Below are positions 29,164 through 38,160 of a DNA stretch of 64,000 nucleotides, one piece after another. Both the position numbers and the translations under genes were made by a program. The stretch lies in contig NZ_CP043042.1 in the NCBI RefSeq assembly GCF_008122265.1, forward strand, positions 2,232,001 through 2,296,000, given 5' to 3'. Source of the DNA: Marinobacter fonticola (lineage in GTDB: Bacteria > Pseudomonadota > Gammaproteobacteria > Pseudomonadales > Oleiphilaceae). Within the stretch, counting starts at the first letter, position 1. The number at the start of each line of letters is the position of its first letter. The notes beneath the pieces were generated by a model. The model ran no database searches. It was given only the letters and a program-made list of their open reading frames with translations, and was not told the DNA's origin.

Positions 29164-29203
29164 AAAAGCCGGGTCAGGTTCTGTGCCTTGCCCGGCTTTT
29201 TTA
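29164..29203 (+). terminator. Rho-independent terminator after the gab/puu operon
   Basis: AAAAGCCGGG pairs with CCCGGCTTTTTT across a loop of about 17 bases and ends in a T-run. It lies 15 bp after the antiporter stop and closes the original gabD-gabT-puuB-nhaC unit. Confidence 0.85.
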
Positions 29204-29266
29204 TGGAATGGAGCTAGAATGATTACCAGGGATCGGACCGGGCACCTGCGGTGCCTCAGAAGCTGA

Positions 29267-29408
29267 AGAGGGTGTTGCAAAACTACTGCGCTCGGCCATG
29301 CGGCGTTGAAAATCCACTCAAAATGCTCATTTACTACTAGTAAACTGCGCTTTTTCGCGGATTTCCGCCTTGCCTGGCCTTCGCTCGCGACGTTTTGCAA
29401 CACCCTCT
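29267..29408. repeat. 142-bp MITE-like element with 17-bp terminal inverted repeats
   Basis: AGAGGGTGTTGCAAAAC (29267-29283) and its exact complement (29392-29408) bound a non-coding stretch. An internal TTTACTACTAGTAAA palindrome suggests a folded structure. No transposase gene. Probably one of a dispersed family of non-autonomous repeats; copy number cannot be judged from this window. Confidence 0.7.
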
Positions 29409-29425
29409 AAAGCTTCTGCTACATA

Positions 29426-29467
29426 CTCGAGTTGAATGTAGCCGATCTCGAGTTGAATGTAGCCGAT
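29426..29467. repeat. 21-bp tandem duplication
   Basis: CTCGAGTTGAATGTAGCCGA plus T is repeated twice without a gap, just downstream of the MITE-like element. Non-coding. Confidence 0.85.
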
Positions 29468-29538
29468 GCTTCAGCTTCGGAGGGCCCACAAGGGCCCCAT
29501 GGAGTCGGACTTGAATATAAATGGGACCCTACCGAACA

Positions 29539-30288
29539 TTACCGCTCAACCTTCTGCAAAAGAAAATTGGCCATCCAGTGCGCCACTTGCAGCGAATCGG
29601 TGTGGGCCGAAGCCTCACCTAGCCCGGCCAACGCATGGTCCGTTGCCTCTGCTGGGATCGGATCATCGCGGCGTGCCTGGAGGAGTTCAGTTTCAAAATC
29701 CACATTGAATTCCGGATGCGCCTGCAGGGTCAGAATACGGTTATCGTACTGAAGCGCCGCGAAGGGACAGAACGACGAATAGGCAATGACTTCGGCCTGT
29801 TTCGGCTTTGTCAGCACCTGATCCTGATGCACGGCGTTCAGGGTAAATTGACCCCCGAGCGACGCCAGCTCCGGAATGTCCTTTTCCAGTTGAATGTTCT
29901 TTTCGAGTTGATAGGTGTGCAGGCCCACGCCCCAACCCGGCAGATATTTGTTGACGTCCGCGCCAAAGGCTTCGGCCACAATCTGGTGGCCAAAACAGAT
30001 GCCGACGAGGGGGCGGCCCCTATCGTAGATTTCCAGGATCAGGTCTTTGAGACGTGCCATCCATGGCGTCTTCTCGTAAACATTGGACTTGGAGCCGGTG
30101 ATGATCCAGGCATCACAGACAGCCCCGGAATCGGGGAAGACATCGTCGCGGACATCGTAAACGTCGTAGTCAAAATCGTACCCGGCCCGACCGAACAGCG
30201 CCATGAACATGTCCGCGTAGGACCCGTGGGTCTCTATCAGTTCCTCCGGGGTGATGCCGGTGGCGAGAATGCCAATCTTAAAACTCAT
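29539..30288 (-). CDS. Type 1 glutamine amidotransferase, polyamine-operon type
   Basis: 249 residues of the class I GATase fold. Nucleophile Cys in PLVGICFGHQIVAEAFG (about residue 97) and catalytic His in LTLQAHPEFNVDFE. The nucleophile elbow is GuaA-like, unlike the PuuD hydrolase of E. coli. It follows puuA by 76 bp on the same strand. In this setting it most likely hydrolyses gamma-glutamyl-GABA to glutamate and GABA, the PuuD step; that role is inferred from context. Confidence 0.75.
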   Translation of the reverse strand: MSFKIGILATGITPEELIETHGSYADMFMALFGRAGYDFDYDVYDVRDDVFPDSGAVCDAWIITGSKSNVYEKTPWMARLKDLILEIYDRGRPLVGICFGHQIVAEAFGADVNKYLPGWGVGLHTYQLEKNIQLEKDIPELASLGGQFTLNAVHQDQVLTKPKQAEVIAYSSFCPFAALQYDNRILTLQAHPEFNVDFETELLQARRDDPIPAEATDHALAGLGEASAHTDSLQVAHWMANFLLQKVER

Positions 30289-30364
30289 CAGCTACTCCTG
30301 ACACGCGGCCTCGCCGCGCGTTACCGAAAGGATTTCAGGCTTGAGGTTTCTGAGTCGGCCTGGA

Positions 30365-31714
30365 TCAGAGCAAGCCCAGATAAGCCTCATACTCGATATC
30401 CGAGATCCGCTCGCTTAGCAGGCGGCGCTCCTGGCGCTTGGCTTCGGCGTAGACATGGACGAATTCCTCGCCCAGATAGGCTCGCAGAATCTCGCTCTCT
30501 TCAAATCGGTCAGTGGCTTCCAGCCATTCGCAGGGCAACGGGAATTCCGGGTTTTCCTCAGCGTAAGCATCGCCCTCGACCGGTGCTGACGGCTGGAGTT
30601 TATTTTCCATGCCATACAGCGCGCCGACCAACACGGTGGCCAGGACCAGATAGGGATTGGCATCGGCGCCAGCGACCCGGTGTTCGATACGCCGCGCGAC
30701 GTTCGGGCTTTCCGGCACTCGCAAGGCAACGGTGCGGTTCTCATAACCCCAGCTGGCAAACGTCGGCGCGTAGGCCCCCGGCATAAAGCGGCGATAGGAA
30801 TTCAGGTGCGGCGCAAAGGTGAGCATGCTTTCGGGCATCAGTTGCATCAAGCCAGCGATGGCATGGCGTAAGAGGTCGCTGCCCTCCTCCGTACCGTTGT
30901 CGAAAACGTTGTTGCCGTCTTTATCGATCAGGCTGAAATGCACATGGAAGCCATTGCCGCTCTCCTCGGCGTAGGGCTTGGCCATAAACGTCGCCGCGTA
31001 GCCGTGGCGACGGGAAACGCCACGAACCAGGCGCTTGAACAGGATGGATTGATCAGCGGCATTTAGCGGGTCAGCCACGTGATTGAGGTTAACCTCGAAC
31101 TGCCCCGGACCCATTTCGGCAATGATGGTGTCCGCGCCGATACCCTGTGCCTCGCAAGCGGAGCGAACATCGGCGAAGAAGGCATCGAAGCCATCCATTT
31201 CCTCTACCGCGTAGCCTTCCGTGTTAGCCAGGCGCCGGCCTTTACCATCGGCCAGCGCAGGCGGTATGGGACGTTGTGTGCTCTCGGATTCCGCATCCAT
31301 GAGATAGAACTCAAGCTCGGTCGCCATGACCGGCGTTAATCCGCGCTCGGCAAACTGGTCGACGATGCGTTTGAGGACCTGACGGGGGTCCGCCTCGAAC
31401 GGCGTGCCGTCGGGATTGAACATCATGGCCAGCATCTGGTCCCGCGGTGCTTCGGACCAGGGCACCGGCGTTGGATTTTCCGCGACAGGCATACAGATGC
31501 CGTCACTGTCGCCGGTTTCGAACACCAGGCCATTCTCCAATACGTCTGCACCCCAGAAATCGAAGCCAACCACCGAGCGTGGCAATTTGAGCCCCTCTTT
31601 CATGGCTTTCTTCAGGCCGCTGGCAGGCAGGCGCTTGCCGCGCAGATTGCCGTTGAGGTCCGTGATGAAGAGGTCCAGGTCGCGGCTCTTGTCCTGATTG
31701 TTATTAATGGTCAT
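30365..31714 (-). CDS. puuA: Glutamine-synthetase-family gamma-glutamylpolyamine ligase
   Basis: 449 residues from the ATG at 31714, chosen because AAGAG lies 8 bases before it; the longer frame to 31822 runs through the promoter. Features of the GS fold: ATELEFYLMD, EMGPGQFEVNLNH, NGFHVHFSL and RFMPGAYAPTFASWG (ATP and substrate sites), EHRVAGADANPYLVL. These non-canonical GS proteins lack the adenylation site of GlnA and join glutamate to putrescine or similar amines. First gene of a puuA-amidotransferase pair facing the gab arm. Confidence 0.85.
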   Translation of the reverse strand: MTINNNQDKSRDLDLFITDLNGNLRGKRLPASGLKKAMKEGLKLPRSVVGFDFWGADVLENGLVFETGDSDGICMPVAENPTPVPWSEAPRDQMLAMMFNPDGTPFEADPRQVLKRIVDQFAERGLTPVMATELEFYLMDAESESTQRPIPPALADGKGRRLANTEGYAVEEMDGFDAFFADVRSACEAQGIGADTIIAEMGPGQFEVNLNHVADPLNAADQSILFKRLVRGVSRRHGYAATFMAKPYAEESGNGFHVHFSLIDKDGNNVFDNGTEEGSDLLRHAIAGLMQLMPESMLTFAPHLNSYRRFMPGAYAPTFASWGYENRTVALRVPESPNVARRIEHRVAGADANPYLVLATVLVGALYGMENKLQPSAPVEGDAYAEENPEFPLPCEWLEATDRFEESEILRAYLGEEFVHVYAEAKRQERRLLSERISDIEYEAYLGLL

Positions 31715-31782
31715 ACGCATCACTCTTGAATGCTTTTCGAAAATCAGACGCCCAAGATATCCCATTGCAGGCAGCGTGTATC

Positions 31783-31798
31783 TATCACCCAAGGGGTA
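31783..31798 (-). promoter_or_regulatory. TACCCCTTGGGTGATA element upstream of puuA
   Basis: On the minus strand it resembles the TACCCC-GA-GGGGTA dyad before puuB. It lies about 70 bp upstream of the puuA ATG. Confidence 0.4.
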
Positions 31799-31866
31799 GG
31801 AATCGGCCCATGTTCGCGTCATGGTTGAGCTGACCTACGGCGTGAGGAACATATCCGGGACGCTGG

Positions 31867-31888
31867 AGGGGTATCGACGCAGGGGTAT
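31867..31888 (-). promoter_or_regulatory. Two ATACCCCT repeats upstream of puuA
   Basis: ATACCCCT appears twice on the minus strand, 14 bp apart start to start (31881-31888 and 31867-31874), about 155-175 bp before the puuA start. Same heptamer as the tandem pair before gabD. Confidence 0.4.
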
Positions 31889-31947
31889 TGAGGGAGGGCT
31901 ATCGACGAAGGGGGGCAAGACAGGCTAATAATCTGCCTCGTTCGGAA

Positions 31948-32724
31948 TCAGGCGGTGGTGCCGTGGCCGATACAATACGGGCGGCCTTCGCTATTGAGTG
32001 TGACGGCGCCTCTGACCTTGAATATGTCAGCAAGAAGAGATTCGGTGATCACTTGCCCCGGCGCACCGGCGGCTTTTACCTGCCCAGCGTCCAGCACCAG
32101 CACATGATCAGCAAATTGCGCGGCCTGGTTCAAATCGTGCAGAGACATGACGACCGTGAGGCTGCGGGCGCGATTGAGTTCTACCAGCAGTTCCAGCACT
32201 TCCAGTTGATAGCCCCAATCCAGATAGGTCGTGGGCTCGTCCAGCAACAGGATATCCGTCTGCTGGGCCAGCGCCATGGCAATCCAGGCCCGCTGTTGCT
32301 GCCCGCCTGACAGCGCGGCCACCGGTCGTTCGGAATATGCATCCACACCGGTCATCTGCATGGCCTGCTGACCCGCTTCACGATCGGCTCCGGTATCTCG
32401 CTGCCACCATTTGCGATGAGGGAACCGGCCCAGCGCGACCAGATCCTTCACCAGAATGCCCTCGGGCACGATGGGCTTTTGCGGCAACATGGCCAGCCGC
32501 AGCGCCAATTCGTTTCGGCTCCATGCGGACAGGGGTTGCCTCTCAAGTAGCACCTGTCCTTGGCGTGGCGCTATTAAGCCCGCGAGCCCCTTTAACAGGG
32601 TGCTTTTCCCGGAGCCGTTGGGGCCTACCAGGCAAGTGATTTCACCTGCCGGGATAGCCACTGACAACTCGCGCACAACATCCGTATGGCCGTATGCGAG
32701 GGTAAGTCGATCGGTGCTCAACAT
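31948..32724 (-). CDS. pvuE: Ferric-vibrioferrin ABC transporter ATP-binding protein
   Basis: 258 residues from the ATG at 32724 (AGGAAG 7 bases upstream); the longer frame is an overlap artefact with pvuD. Walker A GPNGSGKSTLLKGL, ABC signature ALSGGQQQRAWIAMALA, Walker B ILLLDEP. FepC-type iron-siderophore ATPase. Last gene of the uptake cluster; it energises PvuC/PvuD. The locus context gives the substrate; the protein alone would only say iron siderophore. Confidence 0.85.
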   Translation of the reverse strand: MLSTDRLTLAYGHTDVVRELSVAIPAGEITCLVGPNGSGKSTLLKGLAGLIAPRQGQVLLERQPLSAWSRNELALRLAMLPQKPIVPEGILVKDLVALGRFPHRKWWQRDTGADREAGQQAMQMTGVDAYSERPVAALSGGQQQRAWIAMALAQQTDILLLDEPTTYLDWGYQLEVLELLVELNRARSLTVVMSLHDLNQAAQFADHVLVLDAGQVKAAGAPGQVITESLLADIFKVRGAVTLNSEGRPYCIGHGTTA

Positions 32725-32749
32725 TGCAGACTTCCTGACGATTGCCGGG

Positions 32750-33805
32750 TCATGGCTGGCGCGATAACAGATAAAGAAAAAAGGGAACGCCCAGTGCCGC
32801 CGATACCACGCCAACGGGTAACTCATAGGGTGCGAAAACAGTCCGTCCCAGCGTATCGGCCAGGACAGCCAGCATGGCGCCAAGCGCCGTACACAGCAAA
32901 AACTGAACCCCCAGCCCTGAACCTGCCAAGCGTCGGCTGATATGGGGCACCAGTAACCCGATAAAACCAACCGGTCCCACAATGCCCACGGCGCTTGCGG
33001 CCATCAGCGCGGCCACCACCAGTGCGATGGCCCGCCATCGGTTCAGATGCAGCCCGAGGCTGCGTGCGTGCTCGTCTTCCAGTTGCATGGCGCTAAGCGG
33101 ACGCAACAAAATCAGGACCCCGAGCAACCCTATCAAAGTCCAGGGAAGCAACGCCTCCAGGTGCGCCCAGGTCGTGCCATACAGGGAGCCGGCCAGCCAT
33201 TGCGCTACCAGTTCGGTGTGCGCGTGCCCCCAGAATGCCAGACCGCCGGTGGTCAGCGCGTGTAGCATACCGGCCAATACCGCACCTGTCAGGGTTAGCT
33301 TCATTGGCGAGAGGCCGCCATGACGCAGGCTCAAGCCGTAAACGGCCAGTGCCGCGAGTAAACCACCCAGCATGGCGAGCAACGGCAGGTACTGAAGGGC
33401 AAAGGGAACGCCGGCGTAGGGATTATCGCCCGGCTGCAGCCAGTCGCCCACCACAAACGCGGCCACCGCCACCAGGCTGGCTCCACCGGAGATGCCTAAA
33501 ATACCGGCTTCCGCCAGTGGGTTGCGGGTCAGTAGCTGCAACAGCCAGCCCGACACAGCGAAGTGAACACCGATGATTAAACCAATCAGGGCCCGGGGTA
33601 GCCGCAGGTCCACGACGACTCGCTGAACGTGGGTTGAGCCCTCCCCCGACAAGCCGGCCAGGACTTGCTGCAAGCTCAGGTCCGTGGCGCCAAACTGAAG
33701 ACCCAGCCAGGGCGTCAGTACGATGAGCCCGCAGCCGAGCCACATCAGGACGCCTGTCCGCCGCAGTAGAGGGAGCTTCAGAGCGTCTCTGGCTTCAGCG
33801 GACAT
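32750..33805 (-). CDS. pvuD: Ferric-vibrioferrin ABC transporter permease
   Basis: 351 residues of the FecCD/BtuC family with about nine or ten helices, including GLIIGVHFAVSGWLLQLLTR and the BtuD-contact region GPVGFIGLLVPHISRRL. The ATG at 33805 is preferred; a GTG at 33817 is possible. It overlaps the pvuC stop by 11 bp, so translation is probably coupled. Confidence 0.85.
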   Translation of the reverse strand: MSAEARDALKLPLLRRTGVLMWLGCGLIVLTPWLGLQFGATDLSLQQVLAGLSGEGSTHVQRVVVDLRLPRALIGLIIGVHFAVSGWLLQLLTRNPLAEAGILGISGGASLVAVAAFVVGDWLQPGDNPYAGVPFALQYLPLLAMLGGLLAALAVYGLSLRHGGLSPMKLTLTGAVLAGMLHALTTGGLAFWGHAHTELVAQWLAGSLYGTTWAHLEALLPWTLIGLLGVLILLRPLSAMQLEDEHARSLGLHLNRWRAIALVVAALMAASAVGIVGPVGFIGLLVPHISRRLAGSGLGVQFLLCTALGAMLAVLADTLGRTVFAPYELPVGVVSAALGVPFFLYLLSRQP

Positions 33806-34799
33806 GGCCAGTCTCACGGGCGTTCAGTAAATAAAGCAGCCATGGCGCGCCAATCAGTGCCGTCAGCATACCCACGGGCAACTCCTGTGGAAAAGCAAGC
33901 TGCCGCGCCAGCATGTCCGCGGCCAGTAACAGTAACCCACCCAGCATCGCGCTGAGCGGTAGCCAATGCTGAAACTGGTCGCCAATCAGGTGCCGTGCAA
34001 TATGGGGTGCGACCAGACCGATAAAGATCACCGGGCCGGTTACCGACACCAGCGCAGCCGCCATGATCAACGCCAGCATCAGAAACAGCAGTCGCCAACG
34101 ACCGACCGCCAACCCCATGGACAGCGCCAGGTCGTCATCGAGTTGCAGCACCCGGAAAGGACGGCGCAAAACCAGTGCCCCCACCAGCGGCAGAACCAGC
34201 CACCCGGAAACGAGTTCGAGTTGCAACCAGCCCCGCCCCATCAGGCTGCCGGCTAACCAGTAGTAAAGCTCTGCGGCTTCGGAGCCGGACACCAGCAAGG
34301 TGCCCGTGGTGAGGGCCGTGCATAATGCGGTGATAGCAATGCCGGCCAGCACCACTCGCTCAGGCTGGAGCCGGCTGCGGCCGGCGATGAGAAATGTCAG
34401 CAGCCCGCCCAGAAGCCCGCCACACAGAGCAATGGCCGGCAGCCACAACGCGTCGGGGGTGAAAAAGGTCTGTGTGCCCACGACCCCAAATGCCGCGGCG
34501 GCAATGACCCCTGTCAGTCCGGGTGACGCGAGCGGATTGCGGGTCACGCCCTGCATAATGGCGCCAGCCGCGCCAAGAGCGGCCCCACCCAATAGGGCGA
34601 GTAGATTGCGAGGTAAGCGAAGCTCCAGCACGCTGACCCGCTCTATGACGCTCCCCTCGCCGTGCAGGATGCCCCAGAGCACGTCCGGGCCGGTCCACTG
34701 CCGGCCAATCATCAGCCCCATCAGAAACAGTGCGCCGAGCGCCAGCGTCGCCGCTCCATAGATATAGGCCATAGGGGTGCCGCTAGGTGCCCGCGTCAT
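33795..34799 (-). CDS. pvuC: Ferric-vibrioferrin ABC transporter permease
   Basis: 334 residues, FecCD family. Helices throughout; GGAALGAAGAIMQGVTRNPL and GPVIFIGLVAPHIARHLIG are the family's conserved segments. Pairs with PvuD to form the inner-membrane channel. Its ATG overlaps the pvuB stop (ATGA). Confidence 0.85.
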   Translation of the reverse strand: MTRAPSGTPMAYIYGAATLALGALFLMGLMIGRQWTGPDVLWGILHGEGSVIERVSVLELRLPRNLLALLGGAALGAAGAIMQGVTRNPLASPGLTGVIAAAAFGVVGTQTFFTPDALWLPAIALCGGLLGGLLTFLIAGRSRLQPERVVLAGIAITALCTALTTGTLLVSGSEAAELYYWLAGSLMGRGWLQLELVSGWLVLPLVGALVLRRPFRVLQLDDDLALSMGLAVGRWRLLFLMLALIMAAALVSVTGPVIFIGLVAPHIARHLIGDQFQHWLPLSAMLGGLLLLAADMLARQLAFPQELPVGMLTALIGAPWLLYLLNARETGHVR

Positions 34800-35761
34800 C
34801 GCGACGAGGTCTTGAGCGGCGTGTCATCCGGGAGAAGCAGGCGCTCTATGTCGTCGAGCACCAGAGACCGTGCTATGGGTCCGGCGCTCTCTTTCCAGTG
34901 CTGACCCACCTCAAATACCTGATCGTTCTTGACGGCCTGCAGATAAGGCCACACGGGGTTGACGGTGAAACCCCGCTGGCGATTACTCGGTAGCAACAAA
35001 ATAACATCTGGATTCAGTGCCAAAAGCGCCTCGAGGCTGATGCGGTAACCCAGGGGAATACCCGACTCGGGATTAGGGGGTGACCCGCCCACGTTGTCGA
35101 AGTGCAGCCGCTCCAGCAATGATGCGGTGAGAAAGTGGTCGTAGTAGACGAAAGGCGTTTCGCCGCCGCTGGTGAGAATGGCCACTGTGCGGTTGCCGGG
35201 ACTCCGGGCTGCAAGGCTGTCGAGACGGGCCTTGAAGCGCTGATTGATTTCGCGCGCCTGCTGCGGTCGCCCGAGCGCGTCGCCGGCCAGGGCCACAGCA
35301 TCAAGACTGTCCTGCAGAGTAATGAGATCCATCGCGACCATGGGGGCGATGGCTTCAATCTGAGGGCCATCCTTTTCGGTATAGCGCCGAATGGCAAACA
35401 CCAGATCCGGGGCAATGCGCGATAGTTGTTCCAGGTTAGGCTGATGACGAGGACCGAGACTGGGTATCTTCTCCATCTCGGGTCCCAGGTAGGCGGGTAC
35501 CCCCTGCAAACCAAAAGTCGTAATCGCAACCGGCTGGCGGCCCAGGGCTACTGATACGTCGGCACCAAATGTCGATATGGCGGCCGGTCTGGTAGCCGGC
35601 TGCGCCAACTCAATGGTTTTACCCCGGTCATCGGTGAGGCTAACGGGGTGATTTTCCGCCTGGGTCATGGCAGGAATTAGGATAGTCATCCAGGTGAGGA
35701 ATGCGGTGAATCCGCGTCTGAGTGCGGGACCTGTCTTAATGCGGAGTCTTGGTTTATCCAC
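34796..35761 (-). CDS. pvuB: Periplasmic ferric-vibrioferrin-binding protein
   Basis: 321 residues from a GTG. A signal peptide (FTAFLTWMTILIPAMTQA) is followed by a FecB/FhuD-type two-lobed fold joined by a long helix. SLTDDRGKTIEL and LGPRHQPNLEQLSRIAPDLV are typical. It hands the iron chelate from the receptor to PvuCD. A Fur-box-like site lies 25 bp upstream. Confidence 0.83.
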   Translation of the reverse strand: MDKPRLRIKTGPALRRGFTAFLTWMTILIPAMTQAENHPVSLTDDRGKTIELAQPATRPAAISTFGADVSVALGRQPVAITTFGLQGVPAYLGPEMEKIPSLGPRHQPNLEQLSRIAPDLVFAIRRYTEKDGPQIEAIAPMVAMDLITLQDSLDAVALAGDALGRPQQAREINQRFKARLDSLAARSPGNRTVAILTSGGETPFVYYDHFLTASLLERLHFDNVGGSPPNPESGIPLGYRISLEALLALNPDVILLLPSNRQRGFTVNPVWPYLQAVKNDQVFEVGQHWKESAGPIARSLVLDDIERLLLPDDTPLKTSSR

Positions 35762-35785
35762 GTTAGTGGCGCCCGATAGCCTATT

Positions 35786-35800
35786 AAATGGGAATCATTA
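35786..35800. promoter_or_regulatory. Fur-box-like site upstream of pvuB
   Basis: AAATGGGAATCATTA matches 12 of 15 positions of the Fur core TAATGATAATCATTA. It indicates iron-repressed expression of pvuBCDE. Confidence 0.65.
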
Positions 35801-35827
35801 GTAATTGACGCGGTAGTCTAATGGGCT

Positions 35828-35859
35828 CGCAGGGGCGATTCAACCATTTCGCCCCTGCG
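35828..35859 (-). terminator. Hairpin downstream of pvuA
   Basis: CGCAGGGGCGA pairs with TCGCCCCTGCG across a 10-base loop, between the pvuA stop and the pvuB promoter. It has no strong T-run but is well placed to separate pvuA from pvuBCDE. Confidence 0.6.
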
Positions 35860-35921
35860 AATGCGTTATCTTGATCAAGCCGGAGCCCACAGAGTGGCCC
35901 CGGCGCCGGTGGGAGGCCGGA

Positions 35922-38045
35922 TCAGAAGTCGAGTTGCGCCTCCAGAATAAAGCTGCGGCCAGGCTGCGGGAGGCGGCCAACCGGGCTTACGTCCACACCG
36001 CGGAAATAGGCGTCGTCGTCCAGCAGGTTGTTCACCGCCAGAGCCAGGTTCAGGTTACGCCCGCTCCCCACGGCAATATCGCGGCCCAGACGGGTGTTGA
36101 CCAAGTGGTAGGCAGGCAGTTCGCCAGCGCTGCCGTTGGCGGTTTCCTCTTCGGTATTGTCCGCGTCGCTGTAGCTGGTGCTGACGTACACCCAGTTCAA
36201 ACTGGCAATCCACGCCTGGTAGGTATAAGCCGCGTCGGCACTGACTTTGTGTTCCGGGGCGTTGGGTAATTCGTTGCCGGCGTTGTCGCCGTTGAGCTGT
36301 TCCGTGTCGAGATAGGTATAGCCCAGCCCCAGCTCCAGGTTCGGATTCACTTGCCAGCGGTTATCCAGCTCGATGCCCTGGTGCCGTGTTTCACCCAAGT
36401 TCTCGAAGCGGCTATCGGTGCGGTTGAATTGAATCTGGTCTTCGTAGTCGATACGGAACAGGGTCACCGACGTCAGTAGCTCGGGGTTCAGCTGCATCCG
36501 GCCACCCAACTCGTAGTTCCAAGCTGTCTCGTTGGCCACGTCACCGTCCCGTGTTGTTTGAGCGATTTGCACGGGTACCAGGGAGCGCTGGCTATTGGCG
36601 AACAGGAAAAGGCGGTCCGTTGCCTGATAGCCAACCGTCAGTCCCGGCAACCATTCTTCGGTATCGTTCTTTTCCTTGTTGTCGTTCAGATTGTCACGAA
36701 AATCCATGTTCACATCTTCGTAGCGCAATCCGGGCGTGACTGTCAGCCGATCGTTGAGAAAGCGCATGGAGTCACTGACGTAAAGAGCCAGCGCCTGGGT
36801 GTCGAGATGCCAGTCCCTCGCGGTGGAGCGGGTATTGCTGGCAAATTCGACGCGGTTGACGTCGAAGTCGACATCTTCGGTCAGGTAACGTGCTCCGACG
36901 GTGATATCGTGCCGCCCCTTGCTGACCGCCAGGCGTGGCTCGGTACTGTAGACCCGGAAAAGTCTTGGGGAGTCGGCCCGGTGCGTCGAGGGCAGCCCCG
37001 GGTCGGCCCAATGACCGGTGCCGCTCAGATTCTGGCCGAAAAAGAACGTCCGATCCGCATCGTGGACGAAGTTGCGCCATTGGAACTCAACGTCCGGCGA
37101 CGGCGTGTAGGTCCAGGTGAAGGTTGCGCGGGTCATGTCGGCTTCATAGGCATCATGCGGCCGCTGGCTCTGGGTGCGGTCTTCCTCGTAGGCTTGCGGC
37201 GTTAAAGCGCCAGGCAGTTCGGCATCGACATCGTAATACTGCAACTGGGTAGCGAGCTCATGCTCACTGTTCAGGTAGTAGCGGGCATCGACGATGAAAT
37301 TGTCCACCTCGGTATCCGAATGGTCCCGGAACCCATCACCACGCTGGATATTGGCCTGGAATTGCAAATCGAGTTTGTCAGTGGCCGGGCCGCCCACGCG
37401 ATAGTAGGTATCGGTGAAAATATTGCCGGTGTCTTCCGCGATGGTGACCCGCTCGCGCAACGTCTGGGACGTTTCAGCCGGAATGGGGCGCGTTACGAAG
37501 TTAACCACCCCACCGACGTTATTGGGGCCATAGTGTACGGCAGCCCCGCCCCGCACCACGTCTATAGCTTCCAGGCTGGGCAGAGTCACCGGGAACAGGG
37601 AAACACCCACATTGCTATAGGGGCCGATGGCGATAGGGTAACCGTCGGTCAGGATCTGCAGGCGCTCGCTGCGCAGAGGATTCAGGCCGCGGACCCCGAT
37701 ATTGGGCAGAATGCCTGTCCCGGTTTCGTCCAGCACCTGGACACCGGGCGTTGCCCGCAGGGCGTCTTCAAGATTGAGCGCCCCACGCTCGTGCAATTCT
37801 TCGTTATCGACCACGGTACGCGAGCCCGTGTAGGTTTTTTCGGATTCTTCCGTGGGCGCCCCTAACCAGTCCCCTGTCACGGTAAGGGTCGGCAGGACAA
37901 ACTGCGTATCGCTGCTACCGGCAGCCGGACTCTGTGCCATGACCGGTGTGCTGATAAGAGCAGCTATTGAAACAGGTACGAGAGAGCTTGAGAGGGGGCG
38001 AAGAGACACCGGTCGGGACAGGTACCTGATGGTCGAGAAGAGCAT
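35922..38045 (-). CDS. pvuA: TonB-dependent ferric-vibrioferrin receptor
   Basis: 707 residues with a signal peptide ending near VMAQS, a plug domain (residues about 60-170, with LEDALRATPGVQVLDE, ERLQILTDGYPIAIG, VVRGGAAVHYGPNNVGGVVN) and a 22-strand barrel ending in the outer-membrane signal FILEAQLDF. FecA/PvuA-type siderophore receptor. GGAGG precedes the ATG. A Fur-box-like site upstream (38105-38119) fits iron repression. The match to vibrioferrin rests on the adjoining pvs genes. Confidence 0.88.
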   Translation of the reverse strand: MLFSTIRYLSRPVSLRPLSSSLVPVSIAALISTPVMAQSPAAGSSDTQFVLPTLTVTGDWLGAPTEESEKTYTGSRTVVDNEELHERGALNLEDALRATPGVQVLDETGTGILPNIGVRGLNPLRSERLQILTDGYPIAIGPYSNVGVSLFPVTLPSLEAIDVVRGGAAVHYGPNNVGGVVNFVTRPIPAETSQTLRERVTIAEDTGNIFTDTYYRVGGPATDKLDLQFQANIQRGDGFRDHSDTEVDNFIVDARYYLNSEHELATQLQYYDVDAELPGALTPQAYEEDRTQSQRPHDAYEADMTRATFTWTYTPSPDVEFQWRNFVHDADRTFFFGQNLSGTGHWADPGLPSTHRADSPRLFRVYSTEPRLAVSKGRHDITVGARYLTEDVDFDVNRVEFASNTRSTARDWHLDTQALALYVSDSMRFLNDRLTVTPGLRYEDVNMDFRDNLNDNKEKNDTEEWLPGLTVGYQATDRLFLFANSQRSLVPVQIAQTTRDGDVANETAWNYELGGRMQLNPELLTSVTLFRIDYEDQIQFNRTDSRFENLGETRHQGIELDNRWQVNPNLELGLGYTYLDTEQLNGDNAGNELPNAPEHKVSADAAYTYQAWIASLNWVYVSTSYSDADNTEEETANGSAGELPAYHLVNTRLGRDIAVGSGRNLNLALAVNNLLDDDAYFRGVDVSPVGRLPQPGRSFILEAQLDF

Positions 38046-38104
38046 GAAACCTCCATGATTAGCACTACTTGATTGTTTGCATTCTATTTAATGATCGCAA
38101 ATTA

Positions 38105-38119
38105 TAATGATATTAGTTC
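38105..38119. promoter_or_regulatory. Fur-box-like site upstream of pvuA
   Basis: TAATGATATTAGTTC, 11 of 15 matches to the Fur core, in the AT-rich 115-bp spacer between pvsE and pvuA; CATTA follows shortly and may extend the site. Confidence 0.6.
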
Positions 38120-38160
38120 TCATTACAATCCAATCAGGCGATACGGAACCGGTTTCTTTC

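Larger units (their letters stand above)
29149..29538. other. Convergent intergenic region with terminator and repeats
   Basis: 390 bp between the 3' ends of the antiporter and the amidotransferase. No gene; it holds a terminator, a MITE-like repeat and a 21-bp tandem repeat, listed separately. Confidence 0.7.

Noticed and set aside
29635..30786. 383-codon open frame opposite the amidotransferase and puuA 3' ends
   Set aside because: Crosses two real genes on the other strand and shows no recognisable fold.
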